From: Sequoia sempervirens
Lineage: Eukaryota > Streptophyta > Pinopsida > Cupressales > Cupressaceae
DNA: 64,000 nucleotides
Direction: 5' to 3'
Assembly (NCBI GenBank): GCA_007258455.2
Contig: VDFB02000003.1
Coordinates: forward strand, 40,675,986-40,739,985
The translations under genes and the position numbers were made by a program. This document shows, one piece after another, positions 11,600-20,791 of the stretch (positions are counted from its first letter, which is position 1; each line of letters begins with the position of its first letter). The notes beneath the pieces were generated by a model. That model was not told where the DNA came from and made no database searches. It worked only from the letters and a program-made list of their open reading frames with translations.

Positions 11600-11830
11600 A
11601 ATAAGTATACACGTGAGTAAGTCTAGCATGTACAATTGAATAAAGGAAGCACAAGTACTCAAAAACACATAAGCCTTGAAGTATACACAAATTAATACAA
11701 AGTATATGCATGAATACAAGGTATACCATGAAAACACATAATTCACAAAGTATACATTGGAATACACGTAAGTCACAAAGTATACACGTAAGTTGTAAAG
11801 TATACACTTGAATACACGTAACTCATATCT
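11600..11830 (+). repeat. Degenerate AAGTATACAC short tandem repeats
   Basis: AAGTATACACGTAAGT-like motifs recur at intervals of about 25-40 bp (for example 11604, 11679, 11747, 11779 and 11799), mixed with TGAATACACGTAA. This is a decayed minisatellite. The minus-strand open frames across it are repeat artefacts. Confidence 0.65.
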
Positions 11831-11889
11831 ATTGAACTATGGATTTATAATGCAAATATGGACACCGTCGATAAAAATGATTTGTATTA

Positions 11890-12035
11890 ACCAAATAGCC
11901 ATGTAGGCATACATCAATATATGTCAATATAAGTATAAAATATAGGTACAAAATAGCCATATAGGCATACAATGTCAAATATATCCAATACAAAATATGT
12001 ACAAAAATGCCATATAGGCATACAACAAAGGGCTC
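11890..12035 (+). repeat. CCATATAGGCATACA repeat, three copies
   Basis: The motif GCCATATAGGCATACA occurs near 11898, 11955 and 12008, each followed by AT-rich sequence containing ATGTCAATAT or CAATACAAAATA. Unit length is about 55-60 bp. Confidence 0.6.
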
Positions 12036-12044
12036 TGGAATCAA

Positions 12045-12550
12045 AATACATTGCTCTCCATGCTCTCAAAATAAAATCCTGCCTTTTTCTTGTTGATCGA
12101 ATGGTGATACGTCTGTCACTCATTTATGTTGCAGTCGAGGAGTGATCCTGGTACTCCTCCTAGGGTTTAGTTCTTGGTCAAGTCTTATATGTTACAATAA
12201 GAACTAAAGTCATTAATATATAGAAATTAAATTATAAAAAGTGATATATTTAACAAAATAATCACTTACTACCATCTGATGATCACTCTCCATGAGGGAA
12301 ATATTCAAATGCCCATGCTGAGGCGTGTTGAATCCCTATATAACCATCCAAATAGAAATTAAACTATGAATCAATAATGGTTTGATTTTTCACTAACTAA
12401 CATCTATAACAACGAAAGTAAATTGAAATTTAGTAATTTTCCTCATACCTCCCCTGTCAGAGCCATTGAAGAGTCTATAGAAGATGAAACACCGATCTCC
12501 ATTGCACTCTAAACATTCGAAGGTGTATCCACTTGCAACATCTAAAAATA
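12045..12550 (-). pseudogene. Possible exon trail of an unidentified minus-strand gene
   Basis: Read on the minus strand, a putative acceptor TTATTTTTAG (near 12545) is followed by codons for LQVDTPSNV, a TAG, SAMEIGVSSSIDSSMALTGE, and a donor-like GGGGAG|GTATGAGG (near 12455). A second stretch (about 12340-12272) reads IQHASAWAFEYFPHGE and ends at another donor-like GTAGTAAGT. A third (about 12186-12045) begins after a T-rich tract. The splice borders line up, but I do not recognise the product and the coding evidence is short. Confidence 0.35.
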
Positions 12551-12637
12551 AAACAACAAATTATTCAATCAAAACATTCAAAGGTGTATCCGCTTGCAAT
12601 ATCTAAAAATAAAACAACAAATTATTCAATCACGAAA
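12522..12637. repeat. 58-bp tandem duplication across a splice-acceptor-like site
   Basis: CATTCGAAGGTGTATCCACTTGCAACATCTAAAAATAAAACAACAAATTATTCAATCA-like sequence occurs twice in a row with few differences. On the minus strand the duplicated unit carries the T-rich acceptor and the first codons of the putative exon described for 12045-12550. Confidence 0.7.
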
Positions 12638-12854
12638 ACTACAATAGTGATCCATGTCATGGCTTATAATGTATGAGGTAATGAACAAAATTTTGAGTAC
12701 TTATTAAACTATACATTTCTGACTATCATGCTTACTATTTTCCCTATCCATATCTTGTTCTAAAGAACATGTTTTTAGGGCTTTACCCATAGTAGCAAGG
12801 CAGTGAACCATTTGATAAAATGTTTTCGTAGACATGTACTATAACTGAGGTGGC

Positions 12855-13010
12855 ATAGAGAAGGTAGTGAACTATTTGAAAAAATGCCTCAAAGAAATGG
12901 GGCCTTATGGTGATGGAATGCCATTACAAACAAATTTGTCATGGCATTCCATCACCATAAGACCACATTTCTTTGAGGCATTTTTTCAAAAAGTCCATTG
13001 CCTTCTCTAT
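12855..13010. repeat. PPR-derived hairpin P1 (locus 2)
   Basis: The left arm runs from ATAGAGAAGG through TTTGAAAAAATGCCTCAAAGAAATGG to GGTGATGGAATGCCA. The right arm is its complement, ending in CCTTCTCTAT at 13010. Arms are about 68 bp around a short AT-rich centre (ACAAACAAATTTGT). The left arm reads I-E-K, then F-E-K-M-P-Q-R-N, the signature junction of a plant PPR repeat (KCGSIEKARELFEKMPQRNV...). The right arm is the antisense of the same sequence. Imperfect pairing fits ageing of an inverted duplication. Confidence 0.8.
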
Positions 13011-13209
13011 GGTATTATGTTGGGATGGGGTGGATGGTATAGTGTGGTCTTGGTTATGAGATGGAGAGCGATCATGACATGAAGAGAAGGGGTGGGGACA
13101 TTAACAAGTGGAATAAAAGGTGGAAGGTTCCATGAATTGGTAAATTGAGGATGAGGACCTTGAAAAAAATTCTGAGGGGAATTTTGGCTAATGGGTTGGT
13201 TTCTATTCT

Positions 13210-13331
13210 TCAAGCAATGAGTTGCTTGAAAAAATGCCTCAGAGAAATGTGGTCTCATGGTGATGGAATGGCATTCCATCACCATGAGACCACATTTCTT
13301 CAAGGATTTTTTTCATACTACTCACTGCCTT
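13210..13331. repeat. PPR-derived hairpin P2 (locus 2)
   Basis: This near-perfect palindrome has almost no loop (centre GGAATGGCATTCC at about 13265-13277). The core left arm reads L-K-K-M-P-Q-R-N-V-V-S-W in the PPR frame, apart from single-base changes: TTGAAAAAATGCCTCAGAGAAATGTGGTCTCATGG. The right arm is the complement, with one base lost in GGATTTTTTTC. Outer arms extend more weakly to CAAGGCAGTGAGTAG. Confidence 0.8.
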
Positions 13332-13481
13332 GACTATGATATTGCTTACTATTATACTTTGATAAAAAATTTCCAAGTATCCATAGTTTGTTGGAAAGCA
13401 CGTATTTTAGGCTTTTAGCCATAGTAGAAAGGAAGTGAGTAGTTTGATAAAATGCTTTGTTATACATGTATGGAAAATGCG

Positions 13482-13627
13482 ATAGCATAGAAAAGATGGT
13501 GAGATGTTTGAAGAAATGCCTTGAAGAAATGTGGTCTCACGGTGATGGAATGGCATTCCATCACCATGAGACCACATTTCTTCGAGGCATTTTTTCAAAC
13601 TACTCACTTCCTTTTCTTTGCTATTGC
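13482..13627. repeat. PPR-derived hairpin P3 (locus 2)
   Basis: The left arm, from AGCATAGAAAAG through TTTGAAGAAATGCCTTGAAGAAATGTGGTCTC, continues to the same GGAATGGCATTCC centre. The right arm reverses it to CTTTTCTTTGCTATTGCT. Just upstream (about 13457-13495) the plus strand reads MLYMYGKCDSIEK, the 'LVDMYGKCGSIEK' part of a PPR repeat. The left arm is therefore a contiguous piece of a PPR gene and the right arm its inverted copy. Confidence 0.8.
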
Positions 13628-13639
13628 TTACTATTATGC

Positions 13640-13845
13640 TTTGATAGATTTTTTCCAAGCATCCATAGTTTGTTAGAAAACACTTTTTTTAAGATTTTAG
13701 CCATAGTAGCGAGGAAATGAACTATTTGTTGAGTGATTTGGTAGACATGTATGGAAAATGTGGTAGCGTAGAAAAGGAAGTGAACTGTTTGAAAAAGTTC
13801 CTCAAAGAAATTGGGTCTCATGGTGATGGACATCACCATGTAGGG
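13640..13845 (+). pseudogene. PPR gene fragment with truncated hairpin (P4)
   Basis: The plus strand reads SDLVDMYGKCGSVEK (about 13732-13776), then after one lost codon position NCLKKFLKEIGSHGDG; shifted by one base this is LFEKxPQRNxVSW. DMYGKCGSVEK is highly characteristic of plant PLS-class PPR proteins, RNA-binding proteins of mitochondria and plastids. Only about 10 bases of the inverted arm remain (CATCACCATG at 13830). Upstream, LLENTFFKILAIVARK resembles the end of the preceding PPR motif. It is far too short and broken to be a gene and is a remnant within the hairpin array. Confidence 0.65.
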
Positions 13846-13859
13846 AAAAATTTAGTGGC

Positions 13860-14371
13860 GAATCTTTTCCAATTGGTGAATTCTAGAAATCAGCCAAGTC
13901 AAAATTCGTGAATTATTTGCACCCAACAGGGTGTCCAAATCACCCAAATTTTATGAACTATCGGTCCAATTCATGTCCATTCGGAAATGATTTTTTTATG
14001 AGGCATATTTCAGCAACAATTTTTCCATAACAAACTGCACTTTCCAAATGGAATGACTAATATTTTTGCCTTGAATCTTGGAAGCATGTAATAAAACATC
14101 TACATATTCGCTAATACTATTAAAACAACATTGTATTAGGACCCCTTTCGCCAATTAAAATTTACAAATTTTTGCTTGTGAAGACCCATTTCACTAATTA
14201 AAATTTATAAATAGTTGCTTATGGGGACCTATTTCACCAATAACATTAAAAAATAATTACATTTGAGGACACATTTCACCTTGAAAATTACAACGTATCA
14301 TTGTATAAGCACGCGGGATTAGCCAAATTTTTAATATACCATTTAAAAATCTTGTGAAATTCACCAAATAT
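13860..14371. other. AT-rich spacer with ~60-bp degenerate repeats
   Basis: Between about 14140 and 14285, GACCCATTTCACTAATTAAAATTTA-like units recur three to four times (GGACCCCTTTCGCC, AGACCCATTTCACT, GGACCTATTTCACC, GGACACATTTCACC). I see no gene. The 5' end of the adjacent hAT element may lie here, but I could not find convincing terminal inverted repeats. Confidence 0.5.
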
Positions 14372-14380
14372 GGATTGATA
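14372..14380 (+). promoter_or_regulatory. Candidate TATA box of the hAT gene
   Basis: GATATAAATAC lies about 110 bp upstream of a donor-like AAAG|GTGAGT at 14485/14486. With the acceptor TTATTCAAAG at 14651 this implies a 5'-UTR intron (14486-14651) and puts the first ATG (14664) 12 bases into the next exon. Inferred from sequence only. Confidence 0.35.
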
Positions 14381-14663
14381 TAAATACAATCAAAACTCTC
14401 ATTTATTCTTACACATTTTGTTCAGTTCTGAGGTTCTACTTCTCAATTTGGAAGTTAGCGAAAGCTTAAAAACGTAGACTTAAAGGTGAGTGATCATTTC
14501 TTCATCGTGTTATTAGTTATAATAATAAGATTTCTTTATCTCTTTTCCATTCTTGCTTCAATCTTAAAGATGATACTAAGTAGGGAATGGGATCTATATT
14601 CTCTATCTTTCTTAAATAAGAAGACATTTTTTTTCCAACTTTTATTCAAAGTGAGAGATCAAT

Positions 14664-17437
14664 ATGTTGAGCAGCAAGGGTAAGACTCCTGATCTTCAAG
14701 GTAGTGAAGAGACTGGGAGGCCATCAAAATGCCCAAAATGTAGAGGTACCATGTAGTCTGTCTTTGGAATTGGAAAAGATTCTGATCCATCAAATCAAGA
14801 TGGAGCTACATCATCAACTCTTCCACTAAATATTAATGAAGAAGGCATTCACAATACCTCACTGCCACTAGAAGATCAAGGTGAGATTGTCATTGAGTTA
14901 AATCCAAATGTATCAAATGAGGATGGAAATACCATAGAAGATATTCCAAGGGATACCCTAGTTAGCCAGAATGAGATAATTGACTTGGATGAGGATGATG
15001 TTGGTAGCAAGAAAAGAAAAATAAAATTAAAAAATGGGGCGTGAGTGGGAAATGACAAGGAATTTTCAACTTGGTTGTCAAAGTACCCATTCATTGTACT
15101 AGTGGGGAAAGAAAATGATATTGAAAGTGAAAAATTGGCCAAATGTATGATTTGTAGTTGGAAATGTGGAAGATACAAGACGTTGCAGCTAAAGCTTGAC
15201 ACTATAGAAAAGCATATTGGTAAAGTTTATGAAAAATATATCATAGACAAAAAGGAGTAATCACTTGTACGATGAAATCAAAGGAATAATGTCTTCGTGT
15301 TAGGTATGCCTTGGAATATGAAGAGCATGACCAAAGAATGTTGAATCTTGCTGCATGTAAAGGTACACTTGAGGCTCAATTTGGAAAAGCAATGGAAGCA
15401 ACAAATTTGTCAAAAATTGTTCAGATAAGTGTTGTTTTTCATATTTTGTCTAGAGGGCATCCTATGAAAGACTATCTAGAATATTCTAGTTTATTATCTT
15501 ATTTATGTGTTCCTAACTATCCCTTCGCACATTGGTCGGTAAACACTAGATGGGAATGGGAAAATTGTCTTGCTGCAATGGAAAAGGAAGATTTAAAGGA
15601 GAAAGTAAAAGATTCAAATTTCATTGCATTATCTTTAGATGAAATTACTGCGGTAGACAATACTTCTTGGGTCTGTATGCATTTGTATACTATAGAATGA
15701 CATGTTCTCCAAGCTCATCTTCTTTCTGTTCATAAAATGAAGGATACTTCAACATCGCAATATCTATTTGACCTAGTCAAGAAAACTTTGAATGAAATTG
15801 CAGGTATGGATGAGTTGAAAATTTCCAAAAATTTGATGTGTGTAGGAGCTGATGGAGCTGCAGTGATGCAAGGTCAAAGGATCAGTGTTTGCACAAAGTT
15901 ACAAACTACTTGTGCACTATACATGCTTGACATTCATTGCATGGTCCACATAATGAATTTAGCATTCAAAATTGTAAGCAAGTTTCCTACAGTATCAAAA
16001 GTTGAAAATCTATTCCATGAGATCCACACATACTTTTTTCGAACTCCCAAACATTTTGCAAAATTTCAAAATTTTACTGAGGGAATAACACCAAGAAAAA
16101 AGCTTCTCAAGGATGTTGATACCAAATGTATCTCATTGCATGGACCGACGCAATGAGTTCTTTCAAAATATCAATCCTTGATTGGAGTGATGTACGAGCA
16201 TCACAACATAATAGACAAAGCTCCTAACCTCTTACATAGGTTAAGCAATATAGAGACACTCTTGACTTTAGCTAGTCTTCTCCCCATGTTGGATGTGATG
16301 AAAAATCTGTGAAAAAATCCCAAGATAGAACTATGTATATTTATGAATATTCCAATCTACATAAACATACATGCTTGGCCCTTGATCATCTATGTCTAGA
16401 TCTAACACAAGAAGGCCCAAATTATTTCATGTGGCAAAATTTTATTGATTTGAATAATCCTGGTAATTATTTACAGTTTAATGCAAGCAGGAACTTATGT
16501 ATCTGTGTATGTGGATATGAGATACCAATGTACCATTGTAAGATATCTAGGCGCTCTAATAGAGAAGTAGTTGTTAACAAGGAAGATTTTAACAACATTG
16601 TTAAATCTGTTAGTGATAATTTGAAGGAAATTGAAAATTTCTTTCCTCAGAGATTCATGAAAGATTCCCTCAACATGAAATACTTGAATCCATGGGTATT
16701 GTGTATCCTTGATTTTGGGTAAACTGAGATAACCCAAAATATTTTCTTGATAAAGTAAAAATATTGATCAAACAATTTTTGAGAAGTGTAACATACAATG
16801 AGCAGAAAATAGAAGAAATTTCAAATGAAGCTAATCTTAGACAACAATGTAGGAATTTTTCAATAGCTATGAAGGACCAATATAAATCCATGGGCATGGA
16901 TAAGGCCTTTGAACCATGATCAATAAAAAAGTTTTGGACAACCTTAGGTGAAAGTGAAATATTGTGTGATTCGATATCAGAATATTTCAAACTTGTTGAT
17001 TTATGTCAAACAATGATATTGGGGTCGGTGGAGGATGAGAGAGTTTTTAGTACATTGGAATTTTTGAAATCAAAGTTAAGAAACAAAATAGACAAGGATT
17101 TGGAAAATTGCTTGAGGATGAAAGGAACTGCGTATACTATAAAAAAAATCCTTTTGAAAGGGCACTCGCAATATGGAGGTCCACATGTGAAAGAAGAGGG
17201 ACCAGGTTGTGCAACACTCTAATTCCAAATGCTAGTACTGGTGGCAGTGGCAGTGGCAGTGGGACTGGGATAGATGACATTGACACAAATCACACAATGA
17301 ATGTTGAATTTGAGACATAGTCCGAAGAAAATGAAGAGCAAACTCAAAATCAAATTCAAGATAACTCTTTTACTTTATCTCAAGATGAACGTCAGTTTGA
17401 GGACCCTGACTCCGTTTGGGAAATGGAAGAGAATTAG
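14664..17437 (+). pseudogene. hAT-superfamily transposase, decayed
   Basis: The reading frame can be followed from ATG 14664 to a stop at 17435-17437, broken by several stops (for example near 14753, 15042 and 15258) and frameshifts. Visible parts in order: an acidic N-terminal region ending in SKKRKIK; a zinc-finger-like CMICSWKC...H segment (about 15145-15220); a catalytic-domain-like stretch with FIALSLDEITAVDNTSW (15618-15670) and CVGADGAAVMQGQ (about 15839-15875), where Asp residues match the RNase H-like fold; CMVHIMNLAFK; and the hAT C-terminal dimerisation block (about 17030-17100, ERVFSTLEFLKSKLRNKIDK). The tail is Gly/Ser-rich then acidic. It resembles the ZMYM/DUF4371-like hAT group more than Ac itself. 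It cannot encode active transposase. Confidence 0.85.
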
Positions 17438-17485
17438 CAGCTTTTAGGTATTTATGCTACACCTCATGAATCAATTTCCATTGTT

Positions 17486-17665
17486 CCAAACTGTAGTTGA
17501 TGATATTTTATATTGTATTCAATGAAATTGTGAATCATTGCACTTCATGATATTTTATTTTATATTGCACTTCATGAAACATATTCCAAACTGTAGTTGA
17601 TGATATTTTATATTGTATTCCATGAAATTATGATATTTTATGTTGTATTCCATGGTATTGAATTT
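17486..17665 (+). repeat. TGATATTTTATATTGTATTCCATG tandem repeats
   Basis: ATTCCAAACTGTAGTTGATGATATTTTATATTGTATTC occurs at about 17483 and 17581. Shorter TGATATTTTAT-TTGTATTCCATG copies fill the rest. This is likely a local duplication in the 3' flank of the hAT gene. Confidence 0.7.
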
Positions 17666-17929
17666 GATATGTGATAATCATTTTTAAAGAACAAAAATTG
17701 TCACTCTACTTATAAAAAATCCTATTGCATTGCCATTCACACAATCTTTGATAAATAATTGAAAAGAATACTAATCCATTCCTTGAACGGAAGCTATCAG
17801 TTCAATATAAATAATTTATAAAGGAATCCACACAACTTAAACAATAAAAGCTTAAACTACCAAATCACCTAAATTATACTAAGAAATCCTTATGCATCCA
17901 TCACTAGAAAATTTTTATTCACAGATAAA
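17666..17929. other. AT-rich spacer
   Basis: I see no gene or recognisable repeat here. Confidence 0.4.
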
Positions 17930-18110
17930 CATTCCACAACAATGAAACTAACCAAAAACCTATCATTCCAATAATAGATAATCCACTAGAAAACTACTCA
18001 ACAAAATCACAATAAATCCACACACCATAACTCAAAGATTGCATATGCATGAACTTCACCATTGTCTTTATATATTGAAATAATAGAAAAGAAATAAAAA
18101 TAACAGAGTT
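17930..18110. repeat. Repeat X, copy at the 3' side of gene B
   Basis: CCACAACAATGAAACTAACC through ATCCACACACCATAACTCAAAG to ATGAACTTCACCATTGTC matches two tandem copies at about 45328-45490 and 45660-45835. In the minus-strand sense this copy lies just beyond the end of gene B, as the others lie beyond gene C. It may be shared 3'-flanking or untranslated sequence of the two host genes. Confidence 0.8.
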
Positions 18111-18220
18111 TTTTTGTCTTGATAACGGTTTCTTGAAGACAATCGTTTTAGAAATTAAAATAAAAAGTTGTTGAAGTATCAAGAGAGAAAAATTAAAGAA
18201 AATAACATAAAAGCTAAAAA

Positions 18221-18467
18221 CTAAACAGTGTTCCTAGCACTAACTCCTTCACTTTCAATTATTTCCACCTCCCACTCCTTCAGTAACTCCTCCTATGCCT
18301 TTACTCTTTGCCTGTATTCCCGGTACTTGGTGATAATTGCAGTGATGTTTTTGCTTCCTGGAGTCATGGTGATTTGCAACCTTATCCTCCATCTTGAAAG
18401 TGCATGGTCTGACTTAGCTAGCGTTTCATAGATGTTGTCACTTTCTAACTTAAATGCACTCATATAG
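18221..18467 (-). pseudogene. Gene B, C-terminal part (cut off by element 1)
   Basis: The minus-strand frame reads MSAFKLESDNIYETLAKSDH, then ALSRWRIRLQITMTPGSKNI, then KYREYRQRVKA, a TAG, EELLKEWEVEIIESEGVSAR and a stop at 18221-18223. If element 1 and one TATAG copy are removed, it joins in frame to the 41881-44947 part (...KSFKKLSKLQTY). The composition (charged, helical) suggests a coiled-coil C-terminus. Function unknown; see the entry at 41881. Confidence 0.8.
18463..18467. repeat. Target-site duplication TATAG, left copy (element 1)
   Basis: TATAG directly precedes the LTR start TGTTGT. The same five bases follow the other LTR end at 41881-41885. Five-base duplications are usual for Ty3/gypsy integrases. 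Confidence 0.92.
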
Positions 18468-19137
18468 TGTTGTACCCTCAACACACATGCCCCATTCAGA
18501 ATGAGGACCCTCTCTTTCCTTCACCTTGTCAGGTCACTTTTGGCTTCACCTCATTTTGCATGCCCCATTTTGGTGTTCAAAATGGTCAGCAAACCTCAAA
18601 AGAGTCATCTCAACTCAACCTTGTTTCACCCCCTCAAATTTTCTAAGTTTTATGTCTTTGCGTAGACCTCTTGGTAGTTTTCCTCTGCTAGTGTCCCTCA
18701 AGCCCTACGGGTCTGCCCTCGTGGATTTCCCTTGGCAGATTTCCCTATTGCATTCATTACACCAAATGGCCAAAGGACCCCATCCTTCCACGACCTGGGA
18801 CCCGCCACTTTGATTGATGTTTCCTCGTACTTTTAGCGACTAATTTTTAATGATCATCCTTGAGACCCATCGGGCCCATCCTGATGGGTCGCCCCTCCTG
18901 GACATCCATCACTTGTTTTCCAATTCTCCCATGACTACTCTCTAGCAGAGTTTTGCTTGTCGAGGCCTAATCTCCCTGACGTCATCTGATCATCACCAAT
19001 CAGTTAAGACAACCATCAGCCGATGACCTTCCACCTATCGGATTCCAACCCTGCCACTGTCGTTTTCAAATTTCAAAGCACCTACCTCTCAGTTTGTCGT
19101 ACATGCATTAATTGTTAGAGTTTAATGCCTTAATTTC

Positions 19138-19145
19138 TATCAATA
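19138..19145 (+). promoter_or_regulatory. Upstream TATA-like site, 5' LTR (mutated)
   Basis: TATCAATA corresponds to an intact TATAAATA at 34801-34808 in the 3' LTR, within matching flanks (CCTTAATTTC ... GCCAAATTTGATC). It lies about 1.65 kb upstream of the gene A start codon. Confidence 0.45.
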
Positions 19146-20791
19146 ACCAGATTCTATCCATCATTTTCATATGTTAGTTTGATCAAAGCATAGTGGAACA
19201 ATTAGAGAACTATCTCAGCGCGCCACCTCCGAGCCCCATTGATATTTTTCTTTGATTTCACACAAAACTAATGGGTAAAAAGGATGAATAAAACACACAT
19301 TAGATAGAGGAAAGTTAGGTGCCTAAAACCAATGTCATGAAATCATGAAAAAACTCACAAATCACCCAAAATTCACCCTTGAAACTTTGATTCCTCGGTG
19401 TCGTTCTTCGAACAGAGAATTCAAGCTCTACGAACCCAGGCCTTATCTTTGCCATGGACAATACTTAAAAGCTAAACTCAAATGGTGAAATACTTTGTCG
19501 GGCTTGCCATCACGGGATGATGTTATCCTTTCGTTGTTTGACCTTGAACTAACTAAAACGAAGCCCAACACACCTTACAAGCCCGCCCCTGTGGAACTCC
19601 TTTCCCGAAGCACCGCCCATAACCCACCGATCCCAAATGGCTTTTCAACCATAGCTCTCCAGCGTTCGGGTATTGTCCCATTACTTTCCCCCTAAAACCC
19701 ACCTAAAAAATTCAAAGTTCGGGATAGTATTAGACCTCGCCTAGTGGATTTCCGCTGGCGGAATGTTGTTTGCATCCCGCCGTTTTAGGTAGCCTTTTCC
19801 ATCAGAAATCCCAACCTTCAGATCCCGCCCCTATTCTTGCCATGCAAAATTGTTAGTGTCATAAATGAACGGTCATATGCCAAGTGCCTTTCAGGTCCCA
19901 GTTGGTAGACCTCCATCCACGGGTTGTCGTGATGACAACATCGTCCCCTACGGCATTCGAGCAACTACCCCCACCCTCCAACTCCCAACTCTAACAGTCG
20001 TCAAACCAAAATTCCAAAGTGTCAACTTCTCCAACCTTTGCGGGTCATTCCCATTGGAGTTCCATTATCAGGACTCCATCCCATCCGGGCCATTGCGAAG
20101 GGGAGAATTTCCTTCATCCTTCCGTTGCCTGGGATCCAATCCTCTATTTTCCTATGATCCTTCCCCAAGCAAAACAAAGAAAACATGGAGGCCAAGTCCC
20201 CAGATGGGCCCGATTCCTTAGGTGGTTCCCATTGGACTTTCACATGCCTTTCGCTATTTTCAAACAGAAATCCCTGAATGACTTTCTGCCCCTTTTTATC
20301 AAAATTTCCCAAACACTAAGGTTATGCCAACTGCCCTCCAAACCAACGGGTCCCATCTGGCAGAACTCCACCCTCAGAATGCTATCTCGCTAGAGCCATT
20401 CCAAACAACAAACCTCAAATGACAGAGCTCCTTCACGATTCTGATCACCCAAAGAATGACTCAATTTCCTTCCAATCACCAAACAAACTTTGACCCATGT
20501 GCCAAAATGTCCTGTTGTCCTTAGCAGACCCCATAATTTGACCCAATCCTAGGGAAGGTTGAACCTTGTGGACCACCCTACCTTGTTTTCCCTTCAAAAT
20601 AGCCATTCAGCTAGGGAAGTCTGACCACTAGGACCCAAATCACCCAAACTCCCTCCTGTGAACTGCTAATGCCATTTGTTAGATTCCTCAAATGATGATT
20701 TATCCAATCTAACATTGTCTTCCAGGGATTTGACTAACTTTCCATGTATTTTATGCTTGAATTTTTTTTTTCCCCTTTGGTTATAGGATAT

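Noticed and set aside
12867..13720. Several 60-100-codon frames with LKKCLEEMWSHGDGM on both strands as small genes
   Set aside because: They appear on both strands because the sequence is palindromic; the true signal is PPR-derived coding sequence in another frame, duplicated and inverted.
19495..20393. Frames of 66-124 codons in the upstream part of the 5' LTR
   Set aside because: The matching region of the 3' LTR (35250-36150) does not keep them open, and no domain is seen.
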